Notes under the pieces: model-generated | Databases searched by the model: none | Seen by the model: the letters and a program-made list of their open reading frames with translations, nothing else | Told to the model about the DNA's origin: nothing | Position numbers and translations under genes: made by a program | DNA from: Marinomonas posidonica IVIA-Po-181 | GTDB taxonomy: Bacteria > Pseudomonadota > Gammaproteobacteria > Pseudomonadales > Marinomonadaceae | Length of the DNA stretch: 64,000 nt | NCBI RefSeq assembly: GCF_000214215.1 | Contig: NC_015559.1 | Coordinates: 3,335,001 to 3,399,000 of the forward strand | Direction of reading: 5' to 3' | Part shown: piece after piece, positions 1 through 10,276 of the stretch | Layout: each line of letters opens with the position of its first letter | Position numbering within the stretch: position 1 is the first letter of the stretch

Positions 1-352
1 CAAAACTCTGATGAGGTACGCGATTAATAAATTCCTTAGGCGCTGGCATTAATCCTTGCTCAACAAGGTAAGACCAGAACTGCAGGCTCACTTCAAAAGC
101 GGCATTGATGTTGACCGCTTTATCTATGTTGACTGAGCCATCTGAATTTTCTGAGGTGTAATTTAATTCGCAATACGCTGCATGCCCAGTCCCTGCATTG
201 TTCCAACCATCCGTACTTTCTTTTGCGACACTGTCTAAACGCTCCACCATCAAGATGGACAGATTAGGATCAAGTTGTTTTAGCAATACGCCGAGAGTGG
301 TGCTCATAGCACCGCCGCCGACGAGTAAAACGTCTACTAAATTTGAAGTCAT
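1..352 (-). CDS. mqo: Malate:quinone oxidoreductase, N-terminal part (runs off the window)
   Basis: Membrane-associated FAD enzyme that oxidises malate to oxaloacetate and passes electrons to quinone. The first 117 residues are visible. They start [17 protein letters not shown], a Rossmann FAD-binding segment, followed by the family block [20 protein letters not shown] near residues 46-65 with Asn-Ala-Gly-Thr-Gly-His, which is diagnostic of Mqo. The start is the ATG at 352; the C-terminus lies beyond the left edge. It is transcribed away from the CBS gene. Certain as to family; completeness cannot be judged. Confidence 0.93.
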   Translation of the reverse strand, partial: MTSNLVDVLLVGGGAMSTTLGVLLKQLDPNLSILMVERLDSVAKESTDGWNNAGTGHAAYCELNYTSENSDGSVNIDKAVNINAAFEVSLQFWSYLVEQGLMPAPKEFINRVPHQSF

Positions 353-775
353 AAAATTTCGCCGTGTCATACCCAATTGTAAAGTTGAGACTGATTTAGA
401 AAGGGGGCTTTTGGCCAGCAGCTAGTTATTATTAGAGGAGGTACTGCAATACTTTCTTCTCGGTTCCTCAGAATACTTTCATTTGCATTGGCAAGCAGCT
501 AGATTAAAAAATAAACAAGCTATCAAGAATTCTAAGTGGATAGGAGGTGATTATACGGATTTTGTCACCAATGTCTTGATACCTTAGTCTAAGTTTGTAG
601 ATATATTCACATTTCGAGCAACACGATCCATGACATTTTATTGACTTTAGCGACATGAAATAGGATTTTTAAGACATTAACAAAAAACTTGCTTGGATTT
701 TGCATCTATAATTAATTCATAATATTCGTTATCACTGCACGAAATTCAATTTTCACTGGCATGGAGACTTAAGCA
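353..775. other. Intergenic region between mqo and the CBS protein gene
   Basis: A 423-bp divergent promoter region with no convincing gene. An open frame on the plus strand overlaps mqo and ends near 425; it is the reverse shadow of mqo. The 9-mer AGCAGCTAG occurs near 417 and again near 497. A good -10 hexamer TATAAT lies at 707-712 upstream of the CBS gene, without an equally good -35. No terminator or RNA gene is seen. Confidence 0.5.
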
Positions 776-1177
776 ATGAAAGCCCAAGACATCATGGTGA
801 GCAATGTTATCTGTGTCGATATGGATGAAAGAGTACCTGAAGTGAAAAATCTGTTACAGCAACATGGCTTTCATCATCTACCGGTTACCGAGAATGACCG
901 TCTTGTCGGCATCATTTCAGACCGAGATATATTACGCTTGGTAAGCCCTTTTATCGACAGCGTTTCAGAACAAGCAAGGGACATAGATACTTTAAATCGT
1001 GCCGCTCATCAGATCATGACGCGTCAGCCCATTCGCGTGAAAGCCGACACACCAGTTACGGAAATTCTGACTTGGTTAAAGAAAGTCGATATTTCGTGCG
1101 TCCCAGTCGTTGATGAGGAAGATCATGTGATCGGCATCATCACTTGGCGAGATTTGGTCAATCACGCCAAGTTCTGA
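776..1177 (+). CDS. Two-CBS-domain protein
   Basis: A small cytosolic protein of 133 residues made of a tandem CBS pair (Bateman module), roughly residues 1-60 and 75-133. Each ends in the typical GIISDRDIL or GIITWRDLV pattern. Such modules bind adenine nucleotides (AMP, ATP, SAM) and usually regulate a partner; no catalytic domain is attached, so the partner is unknown. The start has a GGAG Shine-Dalgarno nine bases upstream. It stands alone and converges on hslO. Function beyond ligand sensing cannot be assigned. Confidence 0.85.
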   Translation: MKAQDIMVSNVICVDMDERVPEVKNLLQQHGFHHLPVTENDRLVGIISDRDILRLVSPFIDSVSEQARDIDTLNRAAHQIMTRQPIRVKADTPVTEILTWLKKVDISCVPVVDEEDHVIGIITWRDLVNHAKF

Positions 1178-1196
1178 TCATTGTCGAAACACAAAC

Positions 1197-2072
1197 CTAA
1201 TGGGTTTGCGCTTGATCCCCTAGCATGTCAACGAGGTCTGTTTCTTTGAATTCATATTGCTCTGCACAGAATTGGCAGTCGACCTTAATCACGCTCTGCT
1301 CGATCAAAAGCTGGCGAATTTCCTCGGTCCCTAACGACATCACCGCATCCAACATACGTTGACGAGAACAAGAACAACCAAACTGCATCTGTTTCGAATC
1401 GTACATGCGTACTTCTTCTTCGTGATACAAACGATGCAGTAATGTCTCAGTTTCCAACCCCAATAGCTCGTCCTCTGACACAGTTGATGCAAGGTGCGTA
1501 AAGCGATCCCAAGCATCTTTGTCACCCGCTTTGGCTTGCTCTTGCGGCAATCGCTGTAAGAACAAACCACCACATTGAGATCCGTTCGCGGCTAACCAAA
1601 CCCGACTTGGTAACTGTTCAGATTGCAAGAAATACTGCTCTAGACATTCTGCTAAGGTATCACCAACCACTTCCACAATACCCTGATAACGCTGACCATT
1701 ACGTGGCTGAATGGTAATCACCAAATAGCCTCCGGCCAGCAATTCTTTCAGCGACAGAGTATCTGGTACGGTTTGCTCCTCATCCCATTGCACAATGCCG
1801 CGCAAATTTTGAAATTCATCACATTCCGTCATTAAAGTAGAAAGGAAACCATTACCTTTAGCTTGCATGGATAAAACACCATCAATTTTAATAATGTCAC
1901 GTAGCAAAGCAATGGCAGCGACAAATTCGCCCAACAGTTTTTCCAATGGTAAAGGGTATTCTTTACGTTGAATGATTTCTTGGTAGGCGCTGTTCAATAA
2001 CACTCGTTCTCCACGAACATTAGTGTGATCAAACGAAAAGCGCTGAATCTCATTCACAGATAAATTATTCAC
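1197..2072 (-). CDS. hslO: Redox-regulated chaperone Hsp33
   Basis: Holdase chaperone activated by oxidation and unfolding of a C-terminal zinc centre. The four zinc cysteines are visible as CSC near residues 233-235 and CQFC about 30 residues later. Length is about 291 residues, normal for Hsp33. The open frame extends to a GTG at 2081, but that codon abuts the Shine-Dalgarno GAGAAGG. The GTG at 2072 has an 8-nt spacing and is the better start. Divergent from the ABC-F gene; monocistronic. Confidence 0.95.
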   Translation of the reverse strand: MNNLSVNEIQRFSFDHTNVRGERVLLNSAYQEIIQRKEYPLPLEKLLGEFVAAIALLRDIIKIDGVLSMQAKGNGFLSTLMTECDEFQNLRGIVQWDEEQTVPDTLSLKELLAGGYLVITIQPRNGQRYQGIVEVVGDTLAECLEQYFLQSEQLPSRVWLAANGSQCGGLFLQRLPQEQAKAGDKDAWDRFTHLASTVSEDELLGLETETLLHRLYHEEEVRMYDSKQMQFGCSCSRQRMLDAVMSLGTEEIRQLLIEQSVIKVDCQFCAEQYEFKETDLVDMLGDQAQTH

Positions 2073-2272
2073 AAAAAGCACCTTCTCAGCTCAAAGCTGA
2101 TGATAAAATTCATAACATAGATGCGCGCCATTTTACCCTTGCGCAAAGCAATCATCCACTTTAAAACAGCGTAACCACCACCTTTGCTATTTCGTTTCTT
2201 ATTAGGGCGCTCTAAAATACCCCCACACAGACATTAGTCCTCGTTTTTTGAGGTAAGAGACAGTTCGCTTAT

Positions 2273-4195
2273 ATGATTCAATTCACCGAAGTCAGTTTAC
2301 AACGTGGTACGCAATTCTTATTGGAAGAAGCTGACCTAACCATATTTGAAGGCCAGAAAGTCGGTCTTATCGGCGCCAATGGTGCCGGTAAATCTTCTCT
2401 GTTTGCCATGATCAAAGGCGAGTTACAAGCGGACACAGGCGAAGTCATCTTGCCGGGCCAACGTCGTATTGCGTTTATGGCGCAAGAAGTTGAGGAAACA
2501 CAACGATCCGCATTGGATTACTGTCTTGATGGCGACGACAACCTCAGAAAAATACAAGCGAACATCCTCAAAGCCGAAACCACTGGGGATAATCATGCGC
2601 ATGCCTCTTGGCTCGCGGAATTTGAAACCGCGCAAGGCTACACAGCAGAATCTCGCGCCGAGACATTGCTGCAAGGTCTCGGCTTTAAAATGTCAGACAT
2701 GCACAAACCTGTGTCGGATTTCTCCGGTGGTTGGCGTATTCGACTAAACCTAGCCAAAGCGTTAATGTGCCCTTCTGATGTTTTACTGCTTGATGAGCCT
2801 ACCAACCACCTAGACTTAGACGCCGTCATGTGGCTGGAAAACTGGCTACGTCAGTATCCAGGCACCCTATTGCTGATTTCCCATGACCGAGACTTCATCG
2901 ATAGCATATGTAGCCACATTGTGCACCTATACCAGAAGAAGCTGACGCTTTATAAAGGTAACTATTCAGACTACGAGCGCCAACGAGCGGAGCATCTTGC
3001 CCAACAACAAGCCAACTATGAAAAACAACAAACTAAGCGAGCCCACTTACAACAATATGTGGATCGCTTTCGCTACAAAGCGGACAAAGCTAAGCAGGCC
3101 CAAAGCCGCTTAAAAATGTTGGAAAAAATGGAACTCATCGGGCCTGCGCACATTGATTCCCAGTTCGAATTCAGCATCCCAGTAGCCGAAAAGACCTCTC
3201 AACAATTGATTAACCTGATTCAGGCAAATCTGGGGTATACATCAGAACAACAGGTTCAAACACAACAACTTGGCAACACAAACTTCGCCATCCGTGATGG
3301 TCAGCGTATTGGCTTACTCGGCCCGAATGGGGCAGGTAAATCGACCTTGATCAAATCCATTGTTGGAGAAATCCCACTCTTATCGGGTGACAGAGTCACA
3401 GGCGAAAACCTAGCCATTGGTTATTTCTCACAACACCAACTTAGTGCGCTGGATTTGGAAGCCTCCCCTGTCTTGCACATACAAAGACTGTCGCCCAAAG
3501 TATTAGAAAGCGATATTCGCCGCTACCTGGGTGGCTTTGGGTTTATTGGGGATGATGCATTGCGCGCCGTGAAAGGCTTTTCTGGAGGCGAAAAAGCTCG
3601 TCTGGCCTTGTCGTTAATCGCTTGGACTAAACCCAATCTACTTATTCTGGATGAGCCGACTAACCACTTGGATTTGGAAATGCGCCAAGCCTTAACGGAA
3701 GCCTTACAAGCCTTTCCAGGGGCTATTTTACTGGTCTCCCACGATCGTCATTTATTAAACAGTACCGTGGACGAATTCTATTTGGTCGCTGACCACCAGA
3801 TTCAGGCTTTTGATGGTGATCTTGCGGCGTATCATGCCTGGCTACAAGCTCGACAAGCCCAATCGTTAAGAGAAGAAAAAGGTGAGCAGGAAGTCAAAGT
3901 GGACAAGGTGGATCGCAAAGAAGAGCGACGTAAAGCCGCGGAACTTCGTGAGAAGCTACGACCACTTCGCAAACAAATAGAACAGCATGAAAAAGCCGTA
4001 CAAATAGCGCAAAGCAAGCTGGATGTTATTTCTGAGAAAATGGCCGATTCCAGCCTGTATGAAGCAAGTCAAAAAGACACTCTACAAGCCTTACTCAGCG
4101 ACGAGGCACAATGGAAGAAATCGTTAGAAGAAAGCGAAGAAGCTTGGTTTGAAGCACAAGAAGAACTAGAAGCAGCGGAAGCGGAACTCCAATAA
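2273..4195 (+). CDS. yheS: ABC-F family ATPase, YheS-like
   Basis: Soluble ribosome-associated ATPase with two ABC domains and no membrane part. Walker A motifs are GANGAGKSS near residue 36 and GPNGAGKST near residue 350; signatures are SGGWRIR and SGGEKAR. Each domain has a DEPTNHLDL Walker B region. The linker between domains is charged, and residues after about 540 form a long Lys/Glu-rich helical tail. The 640-residue length matches E. coli YheS rather than EttA. ABC-F proteins act at the ribosomal E site to relieve stalling; the exact role of YheS is less settled. A GAGGTAAGAGA ribosome site lies some distance upstream of the ATG. Confidence 0.9.
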   Translation: MIQFTEVSLQRGTQFLLEEADLTIFEGQKVGLIGANGAGKSSLFAMIKGELQADTGEVILPGQRRIAFMAQEVEETQRSALDYCLDGDDNLRKIQANILKAETTGDNHAHASWLAEFETAQGYTAESRAETLLQGLGFKMSDMHKPVSDFSGGWRIRLNLAKALMCPSDVLLLDEPTNHLDLDAVMWLENWLRQYPGTLLLISHDRDFIDSICSHIVHLYQKKLTLYKGNYSDYERQRAEHLAQQQANYEKQQTKRAHLQQYVDRFRYKADKAKQAQSRLKMLEKMELIGPAHIDSQFEFSIPVAEKTSQQLINLIQANLGYTSEQQVQTQQLGNTNFAIRDGQRIGLLGPNGAGKSTLIKSIVGEIPLLSGDRVTGENLAIGYFSQHQLSALDLEASPVLHIQRLSPKVLESDIRRYLGGFGFIGDDALRAVKGFSGGEKARLALSLIAWTKPNLLILDEPTNHLDLEMRQALTEALQAFPGAILLVSHDRHLLNSTVDEFYLVADHQIQAFDGDLAAYHAWLQARQAQSLREEKGEQEVKVDKVDRKEERRKAAELREKLRPLRKQIEQHEKAVQIAQSKLDVISEKMADSSLYEASQKDTLQALLSDEAQWKKSLEESEEAWFEAQEELEAAEAELQ

Positions 4196-4286
4196 ACCGC
4201 TAATAGAGTAAATAATAGGGTAAAGTCTCTCGAATTGCCTAATAGCAAGGCTTTCCCCATTACTCTGTCTTATTATTGTCATATAA

Positions 4287-5312
<1,026 letters not shown>

Positions 5313-5315
<3 letters not shown>

Positions 5316-5351
5316 GGAAGGTACGGACTGATTCCTACTTTCCTTTATTTC
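5313..5351 (+). terminator. Probable hemB terminator
   Basis: Stem AAGGAAGGTA (5314-5323) pairs with TACTTTCCTT (5336-5345) through ten pairs including one G-T. It is followed by a short T-rich tail. It overlaps the hemB stop codon. Confidence 0.6.
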
Positions 5352-5417
5352 GTAAATATTGAAATAAAACCAGAGAAGCTGGTGACCAGCAGGCGGCATT
5401 GGTGTAATTTGTTTATG

Positions 5418-5442
5418 GCTGCCTTCAATAATTGAAGGCAGC
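5418..5442. repeat. Perfect hairpin between hemB and ppk1
   Basis: GCTGCCTTCAA (5418-5428) and TTGAAGGCAGC (5432-5442) form an 11-bp perfect inverted repeat with loop TAA. No T-run follows on either strand, so it is not a classical terminator. It lies 54 bp before ppk1, inside its likely leader. Confidence 0.6.
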
Positions 5443-5495
5443 AAAGACAAGGAATGCCAACAACATATAAAGGTATTTGGAGAGAATAGAAGCAC

Positions 5496-7721
5496 ATGTC
5501 TGAGCAGCCTGTTAACGAAGTTGAAAAAAAGGACGTTCCTACCGCACCACCAGTGGAACTGGATGCAGAATTGGTGCTTGAACCGATTCCAGAGCAACCA
5601 CAAGACCCGACCAAGATGGCCATTGAGGAACGCTTACCAGAAGAAATTGATCTGGGCGATCCTGAACTGTATTTCAACCGAGAGTTAAGTCACTTGCAAT
5701 TCAACGCCCGCGTGCTTGAACAGGCCATGGATGAAAACCACCCGATTCTCAACCGTTTGATGTTTTTGTGTATTTTCAGTTCCAATATGGACGAATTCTT
5801 CGAGATTCGTGTTGCAGGCTTAAAGAGCCAGCTGGAATACAGTCGTGAGAAAAACGGCCCTGATGGCATGCATCCAAAGAAGGTTCTGAACCTAATCAGT
5901 GAGCATGCCCACAAATTGGTTCGTCGCCAATACCGTATACTCAATGACATCATCTTCCCTAAGTTAGCCGAAGAGAATGTGCAATTTATTCGTCGTACTC
6001 TTTGGACAGACAAACAATCCAACTGGGTACGTCGCTACTTTCGAGACAATGTACTGCCTATTATCAGCCCAATTGGCTTAGACCCAGCCCACCCTTTTCC
6101 TAGACTGGCGAACAAAACCTTTAACTTTGTGGTTGAACTGGAAGGGCGAGATGCCTTTGGTCGTGAAAACGGGCTGGCCATTGTACCGGCACCAAGCTCC
6201 TTACCGCGTCTGGTAAAATTGCCTGATGATGTAAGTGAAGGCGGTGAAAACATGGTCTTCTTGTCTTCGATTATTCACGCTCACGCCGACCAATTATTTC
6301 CAGGCATGACAGTCAAAGGTTGTTACCAATTCCGACTCACCCGTAATGCCGATTTAGAAGTGGATTCTGATGACATTGGTGTGGATTTAGCAGGGGCGCT
6401 TCGCACCGAATTACAAAGTCGCCATTATGGTAGTTCGGTTCGACTTGAGATTGCAGAAAACTGCCCAGACCATATTGTCACCTCCCTACTCAAGCAATTT
6501 GACCTTGAGCAGCAAGATTTATATCAAATTGACGGACCAGTGAACCTAAGTCGTTTAATGGCCGTATTAGAGTTAGTCGATCGTCCTGATTTGATGTACT
6601 CCCCATTCTCTCCTGGCTTACCTAGAAAGCTGGCGAGCGCAGGTGGACTATTTGAAGCAATTCGTCAGCGCGACTATTTACTAATGCACCCGTTCGAAAG
6701 CTTTTCGCCTGTTATCGATTTATTAAGCGAAGCCGCGAAAGACCCGAACGTGGTCGCAATACGTCAAACCCTTTACCGCACTGGCGCTCGCTCTCCTATC
6801 GCTAACGCCTTAGTCGAAGCGGCTCGAAATGGTAAGGAAGTGACTGTGGTTATTGAGCTCCGTGCTCGCTTTGATGAAGCGGAAAACCTAGCCTTAGCCA
6901 GTCGACTTCAAGACGCGGGGGCCATTGTTGTTTATGGGGTAGTACGTCATAAAACCCATGCTAAAATGATTTTGATCGTGCGTCGTGAAGGCAATAACCT
7001 TACTCGTTATGTACACCTAGGTACAGGTAACTATCACGCAGGTAACGCAAGGCTGTACACGGATTACAGCTTCATGACCTGCAACAAGGAAATCGGGGAC
7101 GACGTACATCGAGTCTTCCAGCAACTGACCGGAATGAGTAAAGAGCTGAAGGTGAAAAAACTTCTGCATGCCCCTTTCACTCTCCGTAACCGTCTGCTGG
7201 AAATGATTGATCGCGAAGCGAAAAATGCGAAAAATGGCGATCCATCTCGCATCATTATCAAGGTCAACTCTCTGACCGAGCAAAAGCTCGTACAGGCTTT
7301 ATACAAGGCCTCACAAGCTGGCGTTAAAATTGATTTGATTGTACGTGGTATTTGTACTCTTCGTCCGGGCATTAAGGGCATCTCCTCGAATATCCGAGTG
7401 CGCAGTATTATTGGCCGCTTTTTAGAACATACTCGTGTTTACTACTTCTATAATAATCGTAACCCTGAAGTGTATTTATCCAGTGCCGATGGCATGGATC
7501 GAAACCTCAATAACCGAATTGAAGTGGCGTTTCCGTTACAGGATTACAAACAAGTACGTCGAGTGAAGAAAGAGCTGGAATATTACTTAACAGACAATAC
7601 GCAAAGTTGGATTTTGCAAAGTGACGGTTCCTATCAGCTGTCGAAACCAAGAAAAGGCGAATATCGCAGTGCACAACGCGCCCTATTAAGCGAACTCGCA
7701 GACAACACACGACAAAGCTAA
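5496..7721 (+). CDS. ppk1: Polyphosphate kinase 1
   Basis: Reversibly polymerises the gamma phosphate of ATP into inorganic polyphosphate. The 741-residue protein has a 60-residue acidic N-terminal extension, then the PPK N domain ([20 protein letters not shown]), the middle domain, and two PLD-like catalytic domains. The phospho-accepting His region is [16 protein letters not shown] near residue 488, and HLGTGNYH follows. The second PLD half contains [10 protein letters not shown] with its His. A GGAGAG site lies 11 bases before the ATG. It ends at a strong bidirectional terminator shared with cdd. No exopolyphosphatase gene is adjacent. Confidence 0.95.
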   Translation: MSEQPVNEVEKKDVPTAPPVELDAELVLEPIPEQPQDPTKMAIEERLPEEIDLGDPELYFNRELSHLQFNARVLEQAMDENHPILNRLMFLCIFSSNMDEFFEIRVAGLKSQLEYSREKNGPDGMHPKKVLNLISEHAHKLVRRQYRILNDIIFPKLAEENVQFIRRTLWTDKQSNWVRRYFRDNVLPIISPIGLDPAHPFPRLANKTFNFVVELEGRDAFGRENGLAIVPAPSSLPRLVKLPDDVSEGGENMVFLSSIIHAHADQLFPGMTVKGCYQFRLTRNADLEVDSDDIGVDLAGALRTELQSRHYGSSVRLEIAENCPDHIVTSLLKQFDLEQQDLYQIDGPVNLSRLMAVLELVDRPDLMYSPFSPGLPRKLASAGGLFEAIRQRDYLLMHPFESFSPVIDLLSEAAKDPNVVAIRQTLYRTGARSPIANALVEAARNGKEVTVVIELRARFDEAENLALASRLQDAGAIVVYGVVRHKTHAKMILIVRREGNNLTRYVHLGTGNYHAGNARLYTDYSFMTCNKEIGDDVHRVFQQLTGMSKELKVKKLLHAPFTLRNRLLEMIDREAKNAKNGDPSRIIIKVNSLTEQKLVQALYKASQAGVKIDLIVRGICTLRPGIKGISSNIRVRSIIGRFLEHTRVYYFYNNRNPEVYLSSADGMDRNLNNRIEVAFPLQDYKQVRRVKKELEYYLTDNTQSWILQSDGSYQLSKPRKGEYRSAQRALLSELADNTRQS

Positions 7722-7741
7722 CTTTTTTGCTATCCGCTAAA

Positions 7742-7776
7742 ACAAAAAAACCAGTTCAATGAACTGGTTTTTTTTC
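7742..7776. terminator. Bidirectional terminator between ppk1 and cdd
   Basis: AACCAGTTC and GAACTGGTT form a stem with a tiny loop, flanked by an A-run on the left and a T-run on the right. It can end both ppk1 on the plus strand and the nucleoside operon on the minus strand. Confidence 0.9.
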
Positions 7777-7790
7777 GTCTTACCGATTGC

Positions 7791-8198
7791 TTAAGCGAGG
7801 TTTTCTGGCCCAAATGAAAAAGGCAATAACTCATCCATTGTCAGAGACTTACGAACCCCTTCTGGCCCACAAATGTGGATCATGGTGTCGGTGGAAGAAA
7901 ACTCGCGAATACGCTGGCGACAACCGCCGCAAGGTGTCACTAATGCTTCGCCTTCGCCCATGACGTAGATTTCTTTAATCTGCGTCTGACCATCACGGAC
8001 CATAGCAGCAATCGCCCCAGCTTCCGCACAAGTACCTTCAGGGTAAGAAGCATTTTCCACATTACAGCCTGAATACAGCTCCCCAGACACCGTCAGAATC
8101 GCCGCACCGACAGTAAAATGTGAATACGGCACATAAGCTTGGCTCATCGCGTTTTTAGCAAGATCAAACAACTGCTTGCTTTGTTTTGCATCCGGCAT
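7791..8198 (-). CDS. cdd: Cytidine deaminase
   Basis: Hydrolytically deaminates cytidine and deoxycytidine to uridine and deoxyuridine. It is 135 residues long, the short tetrameric class. The zinc motif is TCAEAGAI (Cys and catalytic Glu) with PCGGCRQ supplying the other two Cys ligands; the CNVENASYPEGT substrate segment precedes it. It is the last gene of the nucleoside uptake operon, starting two bases after the permease stop. That supports a role in processing imported pyrimidine nucleosides. Confidence 0.95.
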   Translation of the reverse strand: MPDAKQSKQLFDLAKNAMSQAYVPYSHFTVGAAILTVSGELYSGCNVENASYPEGTCAEAGAIAAMVRDGQTQIKEIYVMGEGEALVTPCGGCRQRIREFSSTDTMIHICGPEGVRKSLTMDELLPFSFGPENLA

Positions 8199-8199
8199 A

Positions 8200-9168
8200 T
8201 TAAGCTCGCTCTTTCACATAGGGTCGGCCTACCGCTTTTGGACCCACCGCTTTACCGATGAAACCAGCAAGCAGTAATACGGTTAAAACGTAAGGCAAGA
8301 CTTCAATAGCCTGAACTGGAACTTCACCAATACCAGGTAACACCACGCCTTGCATGCGAACCGCAACGGCATCGAGGAAACCAAATAACAAACAGGCAAA
8401 CAACACAGGTACTGGACGCCATTTACCAAAGATCAACGCCGCCAAGGCCATATAACCTTTACCAGCACTCATGTCTTTTAAGAAGCCAGCATTATGCGCT
8501 GTTGATAAATAGGCCCCAGCCAAGCCACACAAAATGCCACATACAATCAAGGCTCTATAACGAATGAAGGCGACCGATATACCAGCTGTATCCACCGCAT
8601 GAGGGTTTTCACCTACGGCTCGTAAACGCAAACCAAAGCGAGTTTTATAAATCACCCAAAACGTCATTGGCACCATAGCAAAGGCTAAATACACCAAAAT
8701 ATTATGACCACTTAACAGTTCAGAGTAGATCAAACCAATCACGGGCACATCCGCTAAAGCATCTGCAAACGGCAAAGTAATGGATAAGAAACGGGCATCA
8801 CCTGACAAGGTCGGTGTTTGTCCACCCATACCAAACCAGTCCATCGACAAGGTCACCGTTAAACCAGCTACAATGGTATTGATCGCCACACCAGAAACAA
8901 TGTGATCACCACGGTGAGTAATACAGGCAAAACCATGGACCATCGCCAACGAAACGGACGCCATGATACCAAAACATAAACCAATCCAAGCGGAGCCAAA
9001 AATAGCGGCGCCAGCGGCAGCGGCAAAGGCGCTGCCCAAAATTTTACCTTCCAGACCTATGTCTACGATGCCTGCTCGCTCAGAATACAAACCAGCCAAA
9101 GCCGCAAAAATCAGTGGCGTCGATACTCGCATGGTCGCGTCTAACATAAGTATTAATGTTTCAAACAT
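8200..9168 (-). CDS. Nucleoside ABC transporter permease (second subunit)
   Basis: Inner-membrane permease of the BPD_transp_2 family, 322 residues with about eight to nine hydrophobic segments. It resembles NupQ/YufQ of nucleoside importers: an early GLYSERAGIVDIGLEGKIL segment and the EAA-like loop GENPHAVDTAGI near residue 190. It forms the channel with the neighbouring permease. Ten bases separate it from the upstream permease and one base separates it from cdd. AGGGGAA upstream of the ATG is a good ribosome site. Confidence 0.88.
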   Translation of the reverse strand: MFETLILMLDATMRVSTPLIFAALAGLYSERAGIVDIGLEGKILGSAFAAAAGAAIFGSAWIGLCFGIMASVSLAMVHGFACITHRGDHIVSGVAINTIVAGLTVTLSMDWFGMGGQTPTLSGDARFLSITLPFADALADVPVIGLIYSELLSGHNILVYLAFAMVPMTFWVIYKTRFGLRLRAVGENPHAVDTAGISVAFIRYRALIVCGILCGLAGAYLSTAHNAGFLKDMSAGKGYMALAALIFGKWRPVPVLFACLLFGFLDAVAVRMQGVVLPGIGEVPVQAIEVLPYVLTVLLLAGFIGKAVGPKAVGRPYVKERA

Positions 9169-9178
9169 ATTGGTTCCC

Positions 9179-10276
9179 CTACGCTACCGCTCTGCGAATA
9201 AAAAAGCCTTCGATACGATCTTTAAACATGTGTTCAAGCGCACCAGAGAAGAGAATCACCAAACCTTGGATCACAACAACGATCTCAGGTGTGATGGTCG
9301 GGATTTCAAATGCTAACTCAGCACCACCTTGATATAAGGCACCAAACAGAATCGCCGCTAACACAATGCCAATTGGATGATTACGTCCCATCAAAGACAC
9401 AGCAATACCTGCAAAACCATAACCAGCGGTGAAGTTAAGTAAGAGGTTATGGTTGACCCCCATGATTTCGTTGATGCCAACAAAGCCAGCTAAACCACCT
9501 GAAATCAACATCGCCCAAATCGTCACTTTCGCTGTATCAATACCAGCATAACGAGCAGCAGTAGGGTTTGTTCCCAATGTTCGAAGTTGGTATCCCCAGC
9601 GCGTGTGCCAGATCAATCCCCACACAAACACACAACAGACTAAAGCGACTAAAAAGGCCATATTCAAAGGAGAGTCACCAATATCAATGCCCAATGGGGA
9701 AAGCAGTTCATGCAAATAAGGCAACCAAGCGTTTTCTTCAAACGTACGACTGTTTGGCGCCATTCTGCCGTCTTCTTTTAGCCAGTTCACAATAAGATAA
9801 ACCATCAAAGAAGAAGCAATAAAATTGAACATGATGGTGGTAATAACAATGTGACTACCACGACGAGCCTGAAGGTAAGCTGGAATATAAGCCCATGCCG
9901 CCCCAAATACCGCTGCGCCAATGATCGCCAATGGCGCGATAACATACAGCGGCATAGTATGATCGAGCGCCAGACAGACTAACCCAACCCCTAAACCCCC
10001 AATGTACGCCTGACCTTCACCACCTATGTTGAACAAACCGCCTTTGAAAGCAACCGATACCGCCAGACCAGTGAAGATTAAATTCGTCGCATAATACAAG
10101 GTATAGCCAATCCCTTCGTCATAACCGAAAGCACCGTAAACCAAATACCCTGCCGCCTCTATAGGGTTCTCACCAATCGCAAGAATCACCAAACCAGAGA
10201 CAATAAAAGCCAATAAAATGTTCAGAAAAGGAATCAGGGCAATGTTTACCCAAGCTGGCACTTTTGCGTCACTCAT
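9179..10276 (-). CDS. Nucleoside ABC transporter permease (first subunit)
   Basis: Inner-membrane permease of 365 residues, NupP/YufP-like. Segments AVSVAFKGGLFNIGGEGQ and GTNPTAARYAGID (EAA-like loop) are typical. About ten hydrophobic stretches are visible and the C-terminus is charged. The start ATG overlaps the stop of the ATPase gene by four bases, implying translational coupling and co-assembly. The purine or pyrimidine preference cannot be read from the sequence, but the downstream cdd points to nucleosides. Confidence 0.88.
   Translation of the reverse strand: MSDAKVPAWVNIALIPFLNILLAFIVSGLVILAIGENPIEAAGYLVYGAFGYDEGIGYTLYYATNLIFTGLAVSVAFKGGLFNIGGEGQAYIGGLGVGLVCLALDHTMPLYVIAPLAIIGAAVFGAAWAYIPAYLQARRGSHIVITTIMFNFIASSLMVYLIVNWLKEDGRMAPNSRTFEENAWLPYLHELLSPLGIDIGDSPLNMAFLVALVCCVFVWGLIWHTRWGYQLRTLGTNPTAARYAGIDTAKVTIWAMLISGGLAGFVGINEIMGVNHNLLLNFTAGYGFAGIAVSLMGRNHPIGIVLAAILFGALYQGGAELAFEIPTITPEIVVVIQGLVILFSGALEHMFKDRIEGFFIRRAVA

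Noticed and set aside
198-425. 75-codon open frame on the plus strand
   Set aside because: Lies over the N-terminus of mqo in reverse and encodes no recognisable protein; a shadow frame.
1192-1208. Terminator between the CBS gene and hslO
   Set aside because: CAAACC/GGTTTG arms overlap the hslO stop and no T-run follows.
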